Below are positions 27,291 through 36,285 of a stretch of DNA of 64,000 bases, piece by piece (positions within the stretch are counted from its first letter, which is position 1; every line of letters starts with the position of its first letter). The translations under genes were made by a program, and so were the position numbers. The notes beneath the pieces are model-generated. The model searched no databases. It was not told the DNA's origin and worked only from the letters and a program-made list of their open reading frames with translations. Origin of the DNA: Phycisphaerales bacterium. GTDB taxonomy: Bacteria; Planctomycetota; Phycisphaerae; Phycisphaerales; UBA1924. The stretch covers positions 931,458 to 995,457 of the forward strand of contig JAJDDO010000024.1 of assembly GCA_029260265.1 (NCBI GenBank), in the 5' to 3' direction.

Positions 27291-27815
27291 ATGTTGTCAA
27301 GGGTGTACGGATTCATTGGGCTGAAGATTACGAAGCTAGATCGGGTGTGCATCAAGCTGGGAGCAATCTTTGTTGTGCTCTTGATCGCAGTCTTTGGCAT
27401 AGCGTCGTATTTGCAATGGTCCGATCCATGTAAAGATAGGGACTACCTGTTTGACTTTGCTTATGACGATGAGTTCCATACTCAAATTGAGGCGATCACT
27501 GTATGTCAGTATTTCGATTCTGATTCCAGCAAGGATCCGCCGCCTCTCGTGATGAGTAATCCAGGCGATATCGAGGGCTTGATCAGTCGATTGGATGCGC
27601 GTAATGGTGATTACGGAAAGCCCAAAGCCCAGTATAGATTGAATATTAAACTGTACTCAGGTGAGTGTGGAGGGGTCTTGCTTCTTTGGCATTCTGATCT
27701 GCGGAAGCTCGTAATAGTTGATGCGTAGGGCTACGACAAAGAGTTCACTGGTCTGGCTCGCGAAGCGATGGTGTATCTTGATGAATGGGTTGAGGCCAAC
27801 ACGCCGGATGATTGA
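27291..27815 (+). pseudogene. Small membrane-anchored protein gene interrupted by an in-frame TAG at 27726
   Basis: The first part (27291-27728, 145 residues) has one N-terminal transmembrane segment (CIKLGAIFVVLLIAVFGIAS) and a small extracytoplasmic domain (YLQWSDPCKDRDYLFDFAYD and onward) of unknown family. After TAG 27726-27728 the same frame continues for 28 codons (GYDKEFTGLAREAMVYLDEW then VEANTPDD) to a TGA at 27813-27815, and this stretch still reads like protein. The gene may carry a nonsense mutation, tolerate a shortened product, or contain a base error. GGGGAG precedes the ATG at 27291. Base composition is more AT-rich than smc and codon use differs, as in fast-evolving or recently acquired genes. 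Confidence 0.55.
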
Positions 27816-27826
27816 TTTTGAAGTCG

Positions 27827-28555
27827 CTATTCCACCCGCTCGTGCATCTTGCCTTGGAAGCTCTCAAGGTGACCGCTGTGGCTCATCATCTCGTCGACCA
27901 CACCCTTGAACTGTCCATCGGGCATCGGCGGGCTCTGCCCGTCCATCACCGATGAATAAGTCGCGTCATCGAGCCCGAGGAACACACGCATCGCGTAGTC
28001 GTACACCGCGTCGTGCTGATCGTTGGACAGATCAAGCCGAAGCTCGTTGATCACCTTGGTGCCCAGGCTGATCCATTCGTCAAAGGTCTCCTTGGAGATC
28101 GAATCCTGGATCCACTGCCCCATCCCGTTACGGAACGGCGGCCGGGCGAGCTTGGTGCCCATATTGCCGGATTTGGAACACTTGAAGTCTCCAGCAGGCG
28201 CCGCGATCGGTGCCTTGTCTGCAACCTCGGGCACCTCGATGTCGATCTCTTTGAGCATATCAGCGATCGCGTTCTTGGGCATCAGATCGCCCCGGGTCGT
28301 TGCTTCGGTGTACCCCTTGAGCAGCACGCCCATCGCCTCGCCCTTCTTGCCCGCGTCGATGTACGCCCGCCCGGCGAGTTGGTAGGCCTTGGTCATCGCG
28401 TTGTTGATCTCGGCGCACTTGGCAAAGGTCTGGGCGGCTTCAAGATGCCGATCGCCCTGGAGGTACGCGTTGGCGAGCGAAAAGAACGCCATATCGTTGG
28501 TCGGGTCTTCTTCGGTGAGTTTGGTGAACTGGGCGATTCGGGTTTCAAGATCCAC
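27827..28555 (-). CDS. TPR protein fused to a YggX-type Fe(II)-trafficking domain
   Basis: A 242-residue protein. The N-terminal 110 residues contain tetratricopeptide helices (DPTNDMAFFSLANAYLQGDR, AQTFAKCAEINNAMTKAYQL, AGRAYIDAGKKGEAMGVLLK). From about 140 the sequence matches YggX: FKCSKSGNMGTKLARPPFR, then GQWIQDSISKETFDEWISLG and TKVINELRLDLS, equivalent to the E. coli 'LGKRIYNEISKEAW..W...QTMLINEKKLN'. YggX protects Fe-S proteins and has a conserved Cys near its start, seen here in FKC. The start is GTG 28555, set by AAAGGAG with 7-base spacing; the longer frame from a TTG at 28585 is less likely. A TPR-YggX fusion points to a protein-protein role. Confidence 0.8.
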   Translation of the reverse strand: MDLETRIAQFTKLTEEDPTNDMAFFSLANAYLQGDRHLEAAQTFAKCAEINNAMTKAYQLAGRAYIDAGKKGEAMGVLLKGYTEATTRGDLMPKNAIADMLKEIDIEVPEVADKAPIAAPAGDFKCSKSGNMGTKLARPPFRNGMGQWIQDSISKETFDEWISLGTKVINELRLDLSNDQHDAVYDYAMRVFLGLDDATYSSVMDGQSPPMPDGQFKGVVDEMMSHSGHLESFQGKMHERVE

Positions 28556-28617
28556 AGCGAGGCTCCTTTGGTAGTCTGCTGTCAACGATAGGACCGCTTG
28601 CGTATCGTGTACTGATT

Positions 28618-29574
28618 ATGAGCACAACTGATTCATCCATCGCGACCAATCTGGCTGGGATTCAGCTCTCATCCCCGGTGATTGCCGCTGCGGGGACCGC
28701 GGGCACGCTCGATGAGCTCGCCGATGTGCTCGATGTCACCAAGCTCGGGGCGATCGTGACCAAATCGATCACCCGCGACCCGCGTGCCGGCAACCCGTTC
28801 CCGCGGATCACCTGGACCCGCGCCGGGATGCTCAATGCGATCGGGCTCGCCAACCCGGGGCTAGATGCGTGGCTCAGTGATATCGCACCAAAGATCGTGC
28901 AGGTGCCCACGCCGGTGTTCTGTTCGATTGCGGGTGACTCGATCGAGGACTACACGCAAATCGCCCGAGCGATGGATTCAACGGCGAGCGTCGCCGCGAT
29001 CGAGGTGAATGTCTCATGCCCGAATGTGCACTCCGGGCTCGAGTTCGGTTCGGACAAGGGGGCACTGGGCGAGCTGGTCGCCTCGGTGCGTGCAGCGGTG
29101 TCCAATGCCAAACTCTTCGTGAAGCTGTCGCCGATCACCATCGGCACGCCGAGTTCACTGGTCGACATCGCCCGTGTTGCGGTCGACTCTGGAGCGGACG
29201 GGCTGACGCTCTGCAATACCGTTCCCGCGATGGGCATCAATGTGCACACCCGCGAGCCGGTGTTATCGAACATCACCGGCGGGCTGTCAGGCCCAGCGAT
29301 TCATCCGGTGATCGTCCGCCTCGTTCATCTGATGCACACGCAGCTCACCAGAGAGACCGGCACCGCGATCATCGCCGCCGGTGGCGTGACCCGCTGGCAA
29401 GACGCCGCCGAGTTTATCCTCGCCGGGGCGACCGCCGTCCAGATCGGTGCGGGCTTGTTCGCAGACCCCAGACTCCCGATCAAAATCAACAAGGGGCTCA
29501 CCAAATGGGTTGCTCGGCAGGGGCAAGCACAGATCGGAGATCTGGTCGGGCAGGTCGCTAAGAGATCATCTTGA
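28618..29574 (+). CDS. pyrD: Dihydroorotate dehydrogenase (class 1)
   Basis: A 318-residue FMN enzyme that oxidises dihydroorotate to orotate in pyrimidine synthesis. The TIM barrel carries the substrate loop TKSITRDPRAGNPFPRI, the catalytic-loop motif NVSCPNVHSG with a Cys as base (class 1), LFVKLSPITIGTPS, LCNTVPAMGIN with NITGGLSGPAI, and the FMN phosphate loop IIAAGGVTRWQDAAEFILAG. Class 1B enzymes normally partner with PyrK; no pyrK is next to it. TATCGT 9 bases before the ATG and no Shine-Dalgarno sequence suggest a very short or absent leader. Its 3' end overlaps the convergent permease gene by 17 bases. Confidence 0.93.
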   Translation: MSTTDSSIATNLAGIQLSSPVIAAAGTAGTLDELADVLDVTKLGAIVTKSITRDPRAGNPFPRITWTRAGMLNAIGLANPGLDAWLSDIAPKIVQVPTPVFCSIAGDSIEDYTQIARAMDSTASVAAIEVNVSCPNVHSGLEFGSDKGALGELVASVRAAVSNAKLFVKLSPITIGTPSSLVDIARVAVDSGADGLTLCNTVPAMGINVHTREPVLSNITGGLSGPAIHPVIVRLVHLMHTQLTRETGTAIIAAGGVTRWQDAAEFILAGATAVQIGAGLFADPRLPIKINKGLTKWVARQGQAQIGDLVGQVAKRSS

Positions 29575-30370
29575 TCGACGCGACCGCGAGGATGGTCGCG
29601 ATGGCGAGCTTGAGATGTGGCAGCTTGAGCTTGTGCGCGAGCATCGCCCCGAGATATGCCCCAACAATCGCACCCACACCCATCGGCACTGCAAAGCCCA
29701 TCGCATCGGCGAGGGTCAACGCCACCCCGTCTTCGTACTCAATCGTGTGCAGGGTCGAGAGCTTGATTGATGCGCCGATGATCGAACTGATCCACATCGC
29801 CCCCGCGCTGCCCGCGATCGCGTGACGAAGCGGGAGCTTGGCCATCTGGAGCAGAGGCACAAGCAGGATCCCGCCTCCGATACCCAGGTACCCAGAGATC
29901 ATCCCCACACCAAACCCGATTAGCAATATCTTCCAGATCGCAGGCGTGGGCGAATCGTCCGGATGGTCAGGCAGCTTGCGGATCGTCGTCACAATGTTGT
30001 AAAGGCAGTACAACCAGATAAACCCCGCGAACGCATACAGCGACCATTCACCCTTGGATTCTCCACTGAGAAGCACGCCGCCGACCATCCCGAGCGCCAT
30101 CGTCGGGATGAGGATAATGAGTAAGTCCTTGCGTGCTGCGCCCTTCTTCTTATGGAGGACTGACGAGGAGAGCGCGACAAGCACATTGACACACATGGCC
30201 GCGGCCATATAGACATGGTGCCGGGTTTTGTTCGCGTCTGAATACCCATAGATCATCGCCAATGCGGGCAGCATGATGATTGATCCACCGAGCCCGGCAA
30301 GCCCGCCGACACACCCGGCCAAGACGCCAAGTGCAGTACGGATAAGAATTTCGGTGAGTGTCAGGTCCAT
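29558..30370 (-). CDS. TauE/SafE-family (sulfite exporter-like) permease
   Basis: A 270-residue inner-membrane protein with about eight hydrophobic segments and the family's two half-repeats: GVLAGCVGGLAGLGGSIIML near the start and GVGMISGYLGIGGGILLVPL in the second half. The G-x-G-G-G loops are the TauE/SafE (DUF81) signature. Members export or import small sulfur- or carboxylate-containing anions; the substrate here cannot be inferred. I start at ATG 30370 (MDLTLTEILIRTALG), which fits the first membrane helix, and not the longer frame from 30505. No sulfur-metabolism genes are nearby. Confidence 0.83.
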   Translation of the reverse strand: MDLTLTEILIRTALGVLAGCVGGLAGLGGSIIMLPALAMIYGYSDANKTRHHVYMAAAMCVNVLVALSSSVLHKKKGAARKDLLIILIPTMALGMVGGVLLSGESKGEWSLYAFAGFIWLYCLYNIVTTIRKLPDHPDDSPTPAIWKILLIGFGVGMISGYLGIGGGILLVPLLQMAKLPLRHAIAGSAGAMWISSIIGASIKLSTLHTIEYEDGVALTLADAMGFAVPMGVGAIVGAYLGAMLAHKLKLPHLKLAIATILAVASIKMIS

Positions 30371-30595
30371 TGGGCTCTCTGTGGATTTGTACCGGTTATC
30401 CGTTCTCGGGCCAAACTCGTGTGGGATCTGCGAGCGATGCCAGTTATGCCGGGTTGATCCCTGCCCGATATCCATTCCTGTCCGCACTTGGCGGGCACCG
30501 ATCACGAACCCGGGCTACCATAGACCACTAGAGGCAAGGACTGCCTGCGAGAGCCCAGACAATATCGGCTCGATTCGGGACGGAACCGGAACACG

Positions 30596-31297
30596 GTGAA
30601 TCCAAACGAAGATGCAGATCAGAGGCCAATAGTGAACACGACACAACCCCAGATGATGACCACGAATACAAACCGAGCGGTTTCGATGCGGATCGATCCC
30701 ATGCGTGCTGTGCATGTCGGGGCGTGGCTCAGCCTGCTCGTGCTCGTGGTGGTCAGCGCGATCTGGACCAAAGAGAACGCGACCCTCCCCGCGCTGGCCG
30801 TGATCGATCAGTCAACGCTGCCCGTCGCCGAGATCAGCACCCCCGCGTTTGTGCCCGTCTCAGCCGATGTTCCACCCGCCATCGAATCGGACCCCCAGCC
30901 CATCATTGAAGACACAGCCGAGAACGACACCTCGATCCGCTGGTTCGATGGACGCGCAGCAAAGCCCGCTCGTGTGATCTACATGACCGTCACCGGGTAC
31001 TCGCCCGACGCGCGTTCTTGCGGACAGTTCGCCGACGGCAAAACCGCGACGATGTACTCTGTCTGGACCAACGGCATGAATCTTGTCGCCGCCGACCCGA
31101 AGCTTCTCCCGTACTGGTCACTGGTTTCTATCCCAGGATACGCCGACGGCGAGATCGTCCCGGTTCTTGATTGCGGCGGCGCCATCAAAGGCAACCGCAT
31201 CGATCTGCTCTATCCAACCCACCGCCTCGCCCGCAAGTGGGGCGTGCGTCAGGTGCCCGTCACGGTCTGGGAATACATCGACGACGCCGAAGGCTGA
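30596..31297 (+). CDS. Membrane-anchored 3D-domain protein (putative lytic transglycosylase-like)
   Basis: A 233-residue protein with one transmembrane segment (VGAWLSLLVLVVVSAIW, about 41-57), a Pro/Ser/Thr-rich linker, and a C-terminal 3D domain: RVIYMTVTGYSPDARSCGQF, LVSIPGY and VPVLDCGGAIKGNRIDLL. The three Asp residues that name the domain fall in the last two motifs. The 3D domain forms the catalytic double-psi barrel of MltA and of Gram-positive resuscitation-type proteins, so a peptidoglycan role outside the membrane is likely. The GTG at 30596 lacks a strong Shine-Dalgarno sequence; later in-frame ATGs near 30686 would keep the anchor. It is divergent from the TauE-type gene. Confidence 0.75.
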   Translation: MNPNEDADQRPIVNTTQPQMMTTNTNRAVSMRIDPMRAVHVGAWLSLLVLVVVSAIWTKENATLPALAVIDQSTLPVAEISTPAFVPVSADVPPAIESDPQPIIEDTAENDTSIRWFDGRAAKPARVIYMTVTGYSPDARSCGQFADGKTATMYSVWTNGMNLVAADPKLLPYWSLVSIPGYADGEIVPVLDCGGAIKGNRIDLLYPTHRLARKWGVRQVPVTVWEYIDDAEG

Positions 31298-31372
31298 GCA
31301 GCCCAGTTTTGTTTCAAGCTTTTCACGCGAGGTATCATCTGATGCCTCTGTTTTTGTTGAGCGAAACACGGT

Positions 31373-34135
31373 TTATCCCCCTCCGCGTGCCATCAACCAT
31401 CGGATGCTCGCCCTGTTGAGCCGCAACGCACTAGGTCCTGAAGCGATAAGCGAGAGCACGATCGCCACCGCCCATGACAGCCCTATCGCTCCGATCGGCA
31501 AAGCCGACGAGAGATCAATCCCGACCACCTGACGATTCATCTCCCGCCCGCCCCATGCAGCCTGCAGCCCGAGCAGCGTCCCGAGCACACACGCCCCGAT
31601 CGCGATGATCAATGCCTGCCCGCAAACCAGCCGGACGAGCTGCCCGCGGGTCGCCCCGATCGCCCGCAGCACGCCCAGTTCATACTTTCGTGCGCTCACC
31701 TCAGCGACAATCAGATTCGCCACCCCAAAGCATGCCACAAGCATCGCACCGATGGCGACGGTGGAGAGCACCGCCATCGTGCTCGAAAAAACAGTCTCGA
31801 TCTGCCGGCGGATCTGCTTGCCGCTGCCCACATTGAGGACTCCTGCGCCCAGCAACGCCCGGCGCATCTCTTCGACCGATTCAAGATCATCATACGAATC
31901 ATCAAGATCGACCTGAATGAGTTGGGCGGTGCGTACGCCGAAGTGCTCGATCAGATCTTCCTGCGAGCCGAACACCGAGTGAATTGCCTGATGAACAAGA
32001 TTGTTGCTGAGATCAAAGTAGTTGTTCACCAGCTCGAGCCCCGGCGAGGTTACCACCCCGACGATCTCAAAGGAGTGATCATCGCCCAGCTCATCTTGGC
32101 AAACAAATGTGTCTCCTATGCCGAGCCCACGCGCAACGAGGAACTCGCGCGCAACGAGCACCGCGCCGCCTTGCGTAAGTCTCTCTCTGGCGGATTGTTC
32201 ATCGCCCTGCACAAACTCAAGCTTGACCATGTCAAAGAACGAGTCAGGCTCGAACGCAATAAAGTTTGTCTTATATTCGCTCAGCCCATCAACACCGAAC
32301 GCATCCGTGCCCACGGGGTGCATCGTCACCATGCTGGTCGCATCAACGAAATCCAGATCGTTCAGGATTCGAGCGGCCTCCTCGTCAAGCGGCAGCCCAT
32401 ACGCAAAGGCGTCTGGAAACCTGATTTTCCCGAGCCAGTCGTTCATCGCCGCAGACCCGTTCGTCCAGATCCCGATCATGAGCGCGAGCCCCGTCATCAA
32501 CGCCCCGCTGGTAAACCCATGCCGGTACGGCGTCGCTCGCACAGTCCGTGTGAGCAGCGATCCGGGCAAGATAAATGCACGCGATACAATCGGGCCCACC
32601 ACGACAGAAATCACGATCACCACAGGCACCGAAATCAGGAAATACCCAACAAACATCAACGGAAGTCCAACGCCCGCATACGCCCAGAAAAAGAACGAAC
32701 GATCACTGAACCAGATCACCAGCACACCCATCACCGCGATGCCCACCAAACCACATAGCCCGACCTTCGCGATCGAGACCGCCCTGTATGGCTTGGCTCG
32801 CACAGCCAAGGCCTCGAGCGGCGACAACGACGCCGCCCGCCAGGCAGGCCACATCGCGCCCACCAACCCCGCGAGCACCGATCCAAGCACGGTGACAACA
32901 ACATTCATACCCGGAATCACCAGCCCGCTGGGCATCTGCTGCTCAAAGACCAACGCCAATATCCACGCAAGCCCTATACCCACCGGCACACCAATCGCGG
33001 ATCCAAGCACCGCCACGATAAGCCCCACAAGCAACTGTGCCCCCGCGAGCTGATGCCGAGCTGCGCCGATACACCGCAGCACCGCGAGCATCCGCTGCTG
33101 CTCGGCGACCCCGGTGGTCAGCCCCGTGGTGATGATGAACGCCGCACTAATCAACGAGATCACGGAGATCAACACAAACCCAAGCTGCGTAGCAGCCAGA
33201 TTTTTCTGAACACCGCTGGTGATCCGTTCGGTTGTTTGGACAAGGTATTTCTCGCCGAGCGCAGATGCATGAAGCTGTACGAACTCCGTCGGATCAACCC
33301 CCTCTTTCAGATGGATCTCGATGTCACTGATCCGCCCTTGCTTGCGCCCCATCGCATCGAGCGTCTCGAGCGTGGTGTACCCGATCGGCTTCCCGCCCAG
33401 CGGTGGGGGCTCGGCGATCCCGACAACTTCCAGAGTCTGCATCCGCCCAAACAACCGAGGCACCAAAAGCGTATCACCCACCCTCACACCGATACCCGCA
33501 TTCAGCCGATCCGCGTGCTCTGCGGTGTCCGCAACGCTGCTGGCATCCGGCGCTTCGAGGCTCATGTACCCGATCGGGTCACTCATCAGCCCAACAGATC
33601 CACCCCGTGCGCCCGCATCGGTGTAGGCAAAGCTGAGCCGCTGAGCAACCCGTGCATCAATCACGATCTCGCCCGCCCCGGTCGCGTTTCTGCCGAGAAG
33701 AAGCTGAACCCGGCGTGAGCCGATCTCCAGGTCCGGATCGGTCCCGCGTACAAAGCAGTTGGTGGAGTAGGAAGTCTCGACCGCTGCGTACCGGTTCACG
33801 GACGAATCAGATTCGTTGTCGATCAATGTAGGGACCTTGGCGACCAGTGAAAGCGTCCGGTTCAGCCTTGGAAGCGCGTGCTCTACACCGTCCCATGAAC
33901 GCACCGCTTTGAGCACGCCCATCGGCATCGATTCGCCGCTCATCGGTTGGACCCGGATCTCTGCGGTCCCGACTTGTGTCTGTATCTGATCAACAAAGGC
34001 GGCATTGATCGACGCCATCGCGCACGCGATCGCCGTCACCAGCACCACCGACAGCCCGACGGCCGCGGAGAGCAGGGCCAATCTACTCGGACGCGCCGAG
34101 CAGATGCTGTGTGCGAGTCGCAACTGAGCCCGCAT
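31373..34135 (-). CDS. ABC transporter permease, FtsX-like, duplicated
   Basis: A 920-residue inner-membrane protein with an N-terminal helix, a large extracytoplasmic domain (about 45-300), a three-helix FtsX core (about 300-450), further membrane segments, a second extracytoplasmic domain and a C-terminal FtsX core (VAIGAMLVACFGVANLIVAE, GVLRAIGATRGQLVRLV). The repeated YELGVLRAIGA-like and MLAVLRCIGAARHQLAG turns are the coupling regions of MacB/LolC-type permeases. AAGGAGG with 5-base spacing fixes the ATG at 34135; it overlaps the ATPase gene by 53 bases, so both form one exporter. The substrate is unknown; lipoproteins, lipids or peptides are typical. Confidence 0.88.
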   Translation of the reverse strand: MRAQLRLAHSICSARPSRLALLSAAVGLSVVLVTAIACAMASINAAFVDQIQTQVGTAEIRVQPMSGESMPMGVLKAVRSWDGVEHALPRLNRTLSLVAKVPTLIDNESDSSVNRYAAVETSYSTNCFVRGTDPDLEIGSRRVQLLLGRNATGAGEIVIDARVAQRLSFAYTDAGARGGSVGLMSDPIGYMSLEAPDASSVADTAEHADRLNAGIGVRVGDTLLVPRLFGRMQTLEVVGIAEPPPLGGKPIGYTTLETLDAMGRKQGRISDIEIHLKEGVDPTEFVQLHASALGEKYLVQTTERITSGVQKNLAATQLGFVLISVISLISAAFIITTGLTTGVAEQQRMLAVLRCIGAARHQLAGAQLLVGLIVAVLGSAIGVPVGIGLAWILALVFEQQMPSGLVIPGMNVVVTVLGSVLAGLVGAMWPAWRAASLSPLEALAVRAKPYRAVSIAKVGLCGLVGIAVMGVLVIWFSDRSFFFWAYAGVGLPLMFVGYFLISVPVVIVISVVVGPIVSRAFILPGSLLTRTVRATPYRHGFTSGALMTGLALMIGIWTNGSAAMNDWLGKIRFPDAFAYGLPLDEEAARILNDLDFVDATSMVTMHPVGTDAFGVDGLSEYKTNFIAFEPDSFFDMVKLEFVQGDEQSARERLTQGGAVLVAREFLVARGLGIGDTFVCQDELGDDHSFEIVGVVTSPGLELVNNYFDLSNNLVHQAIHSVFGSQEDLIEHFGVRTAQLIQVDLDDSYDDLESVEEMRRALLGAGVLNVGSGKQIRRQIETVFSSTMAVLSTVAIGAMLVACFGVANLIVAEVSARKYELGVLRAIGATRGQLVRLVCGQALIIAIGACVLGTLLGLQAAWGGREMNRQVVGIDLSSALPIGAIGLSWAVAIVLSLIASGPSALRLNRASIRWLMARGGG

Positions 34136-34829
34136 CCAGCCCTCCTTCTTTCGCAGAATCAATCACACCACGAACGGTCCCATCCGCCATCACAAACACC
34201 TTCGAGCAATGCTTGGCAGCCTCGAGTTCGTGGGTCACCATCACCACCGTCATCTTCTGCTCTTCTGCGATCCGCGCAAGCATCGACCACACCTGGTCGC
34301 TCGCCTGTGAATCAAGATTGCCCGTCGGCTCATCAGCAAAGACCACCGGAGGCTCATAGAGCAACGCCCTCGCGATCGCCACCCGTTGCTGCTCTCCTCC
34401 CGACAATGCTTCGGGACGATGCGTGCACCTCTCGCCGAGCCCGAGCAGATCCAGCAACTCCATCCCCCTATTGGTCAGCCCCTTGGACTGCTCACCGCCA
34501 AGTAGCCCTGGGAGGAGTACATTCTCGATCGCGTTCATCGTTGGGATCAGGTTGAATGCCTGGAAAACGACCCCGATATCCCGCCTTCGATACATAGTCG
34601 ATTCGCGCTCGCTGAGCGAATGGATCGGCTTGCCCGCGACATAGATCTCGCCGGAGTCCGGGCGATCCATCGAGGCCATCAGGTGCAAGAGTGTCGATTT
34701 TCCGCTCCCCGATCGTCCCATGATCGCATAGAACCCCGGCTCGGTAATCTCGAGATCCAACCCCCGCAGTGCGTGGACCCGCCGATCACCGATCGCGAAC
34801 GATTTTTGGACATCCACGCATCGAATCAT
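34083..34829 (-). CDS. ABC transporter ATP-binding protein (MacB/LolD type)
   Basis: A 248-residue ATPase paired with the overlapping FtsX-like permease. Walker A is GRSGSGKST (about 38-46), the Q-loop is in GVVFQAFNLIPTMNAIENVL, the signature is ALSGGEQQRVAIARAL, Walker B is PPVVFADEPTGNLDS, and the H-loop is VVMVTHELEAAKHC. The ADEPTGNLDS form and small size place it in the MacB/LolD class that drives mechanotransmission rather than classical transport. It precedes the permease and the two are surely co-translated. Confidence 0.92.
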   Translation of the reverse strand: MIRCVDVQKSFAIGDRRVHALRGLDLEITEPGFYAIMGRSGSGKSTLLHLMASMDRPDSGEIYVAGKPIHSLSERESTMYRRRDIGVVFQAFNLIPTMNAIENVLLPGLLGGEQSKGLTNRGMELLDLLGLGERCTHRPEALSGGEQQRVAIARALLYEPPVVFADEPTGNLDSQASDQVWSMLARIAEEQKMTVVMVTHELEAAKHCSKVFVMADGTVRGVIDSAKEGGLDAGSVATRTQHLLGASE

Positions 34830-34862
34830 GATCTACTCATTGGGAATTCGACGGCTGGGATC

Positions 34863-35240
34863 TCAGCTAATCGAGTTGTCGTATTCATCTGATTCCATGC
34901 AATCTTCCAGATTGCCTTTATCGATGATTTTGAGCTTGACAAGCCAACCATCGCCGTATGGATCATTGTTGACGAGCTCAGGGTTTGATCCGAGCTCTTC
35001 GTTGATGGCGATGATCTCGCCGCCCGCCTGGGAATAGATATCCGAGGTTGTTTTGACCGATTCGACCTCGCCGACGGATTCACCCGGTTCGATCTCGGTG
35101 CCAACCTCCATCATCTCGACAAAGGTCACATCGGTGAGCTGGTCAACGGCGTAGGTGGTCAACCCGATGGTGAGGATCTCGTCGTCGACCTTGTGCCATT
35201 CGTGTGATTCTGTATACAAGCGATCTGTCGGTGCGCCCAT
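34863..35240 (-). CDS. gcvH: Glycine cleavage system H protein
   Basis: A 125-residue lipoyl carrier that shuttles the aminomethyl group between the P, T and L proteins of glycine cleavage, or acts in lipoate relay. The lipoylated Lys is in VGEVESVKTTSDIYS, and the fold is complete from ESHEWHKVDDEILTIGL to NDPYGDGWLVKLKI. AAGGAG with 6-base spacing sets the ATG at 35240. gcvT, gcvP and lipoate genes are absent nearby, so the gene is orphaned here. It is divergent from the TIM-barrel gene at 35366. Confidence 0.93.
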   Translation of the reverse strand: MGAPTDRLYTESHEWHKVDDEILTIGLTTYAVDQLTDVTFVEMMEVGTEIEPGESVGEVESVKTTSDIYSQAGGEIIAINEELGSNPELVNNDPYGDGWLVKLKIIDKGNLEDCMESDEYDNSIS

Positions 35241-35352
35241 CGTTTTCTCCTTCACGGGTTTGCCCAGCATAGGCCCGGTGATTCACTCCTGTACACCTCC
35301 GGACAATGAATCATCGTGGATTTTCATCGCCCTGTCGATCCATCCGGGTGCC

Positions 35353-35358
35353 TACAGT
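35353..35358 (+). promoter_or_regulatory. Candidate leaderless -10 element (TACAGT)
   Basis: TACAGT ends 7 bases before the ATG at 35366; no Shine-Dalgarno sequence is present. Confidence 0.4.
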
Positions 35359-35365
35359 CGATCGC

Positions 35366-36265
35366 ATGCTCTATTCGTTGAATGTCAACTCAATCCGCGA
35401 TGTGCTCAAACGCCGAGGCAAGCGGGCGATCGCCCTTGTTGACCTCCCCAAATACACGATTGAACACCTCGGGCTCAACGCGATGAATCTCTCGACAGAC
35501 CTCCTCGCCGGCATCGGGCGATCAGAGATCGAGAAAATCCGCGATACGGGCGACCGCGTAGGATGCACCTGCTTGCTCCTCTCGCAAAACGAACCGCTCC
35601 CGCTCGGCGATCTCCGCGGGAACAAGGGCGATGCCGGGGTTGATCGAGCAAAGCGAGTGATTACCGCCGCGACCCTGCTCGGGTGCAACTCGGCCTCGAT
35701 TTCCATCAAAAGCAAAGACAGCGACGAAAACTTCGAGCAATGCGTCGAACGAATGAAAGCGGTTCTTGCCCATGCAGACGCCGTGGATATCAATATCCTC
35801 ATCGCCCCCAATGATGGGCTGACAGAGGATCCCGAGCGTCTGACCCAACTCGTCAAGGCCATCGGTGGATTCCGCATCGGAACACTCCCAGATTTTCAGG
35901 CAGCCCACAAATCGGGTGATCCCGGCGGGTACCTCCGTCGATTAACGCCCTACGCGTCGGTCGTCAACGCGACAACCCTCGGCTTCACCGACCCCTCAAT
36001 CGACGAAAACGACCAGAAAAAGCCCGATCCGCTCGAAGAGGGGCTGACAGGTCTTGATGCCCTGGCAGCAGAACTCGAGGGCATGATGGATGTCCCCGCC
36101 CCGGTCCATGATGGGTTTGATTTGGTGCCGATGGTGCAGGCTTTGGCCGCTGTTGGATTTGATGGCAACATTGCTATTGACTACCAGGGGGGGGGAGATG
36201 GTACACTTGGTGCAATGCAGAGCCGTGACGCATTGGAGTCGGCCTTCGAGTCGATCGCAGGGTAA
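35366..36265 (+). CDS. TIM-barrel protein of the sugar phosphate isomerase/epimerase (AP endonuclease 2) family
   Basis: A 299-residue cytoplasmic protein. Segments such as AIALVDLPKYTIEHLGLNAM, TLLGCNSASISIKS, AVDINILIAPNDGLTEDPER, IGGFRIGTLPDFQAA and GFDGNIAIDYQGGGDG follow the strand order and acidic positions of xylose-isomerase-like TIM barrels. The family includes sugar epimerases, isomerases and dehydratases that use a divalent metal. Glu/Asp/His ligands are not complete enough to name an activity. I place the start at ATG 35366 after TACAGT. cmk begins 20 bases downstream with its own Shine-Dalgarno sequence, so the two probably share an mRNA. Confidence 0.7.
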   Translation: MLYSLNVNSIRDVLKRRGKRAIALVDLPKYTIEHLGLNAMNLSTDLLAGIGRSEIEKIRDTGDRVGCTCLLLSQNEPLPLGDLRGNKGDAGVDRAKRVITAATLLGCNSASISIKSKDSDENFEQCVERMKAVLAHADAVDINILIAPNDGLTEDPERLTQLVKAIGGFRIGTLPDFQAAHKSGDPGGYLRRLTPYASVVNATTLGFTDPSIDENDQKKPDPLEEGLTGLDALAAELEGMMDVPAPVHDGFDLVPMVQALAAVGFDGNIAIDYQGGGDGTLGAMQSRDALESAFESIAG

Positions 36266-36285
36266 CAGATCCATAGGGGGATCCG

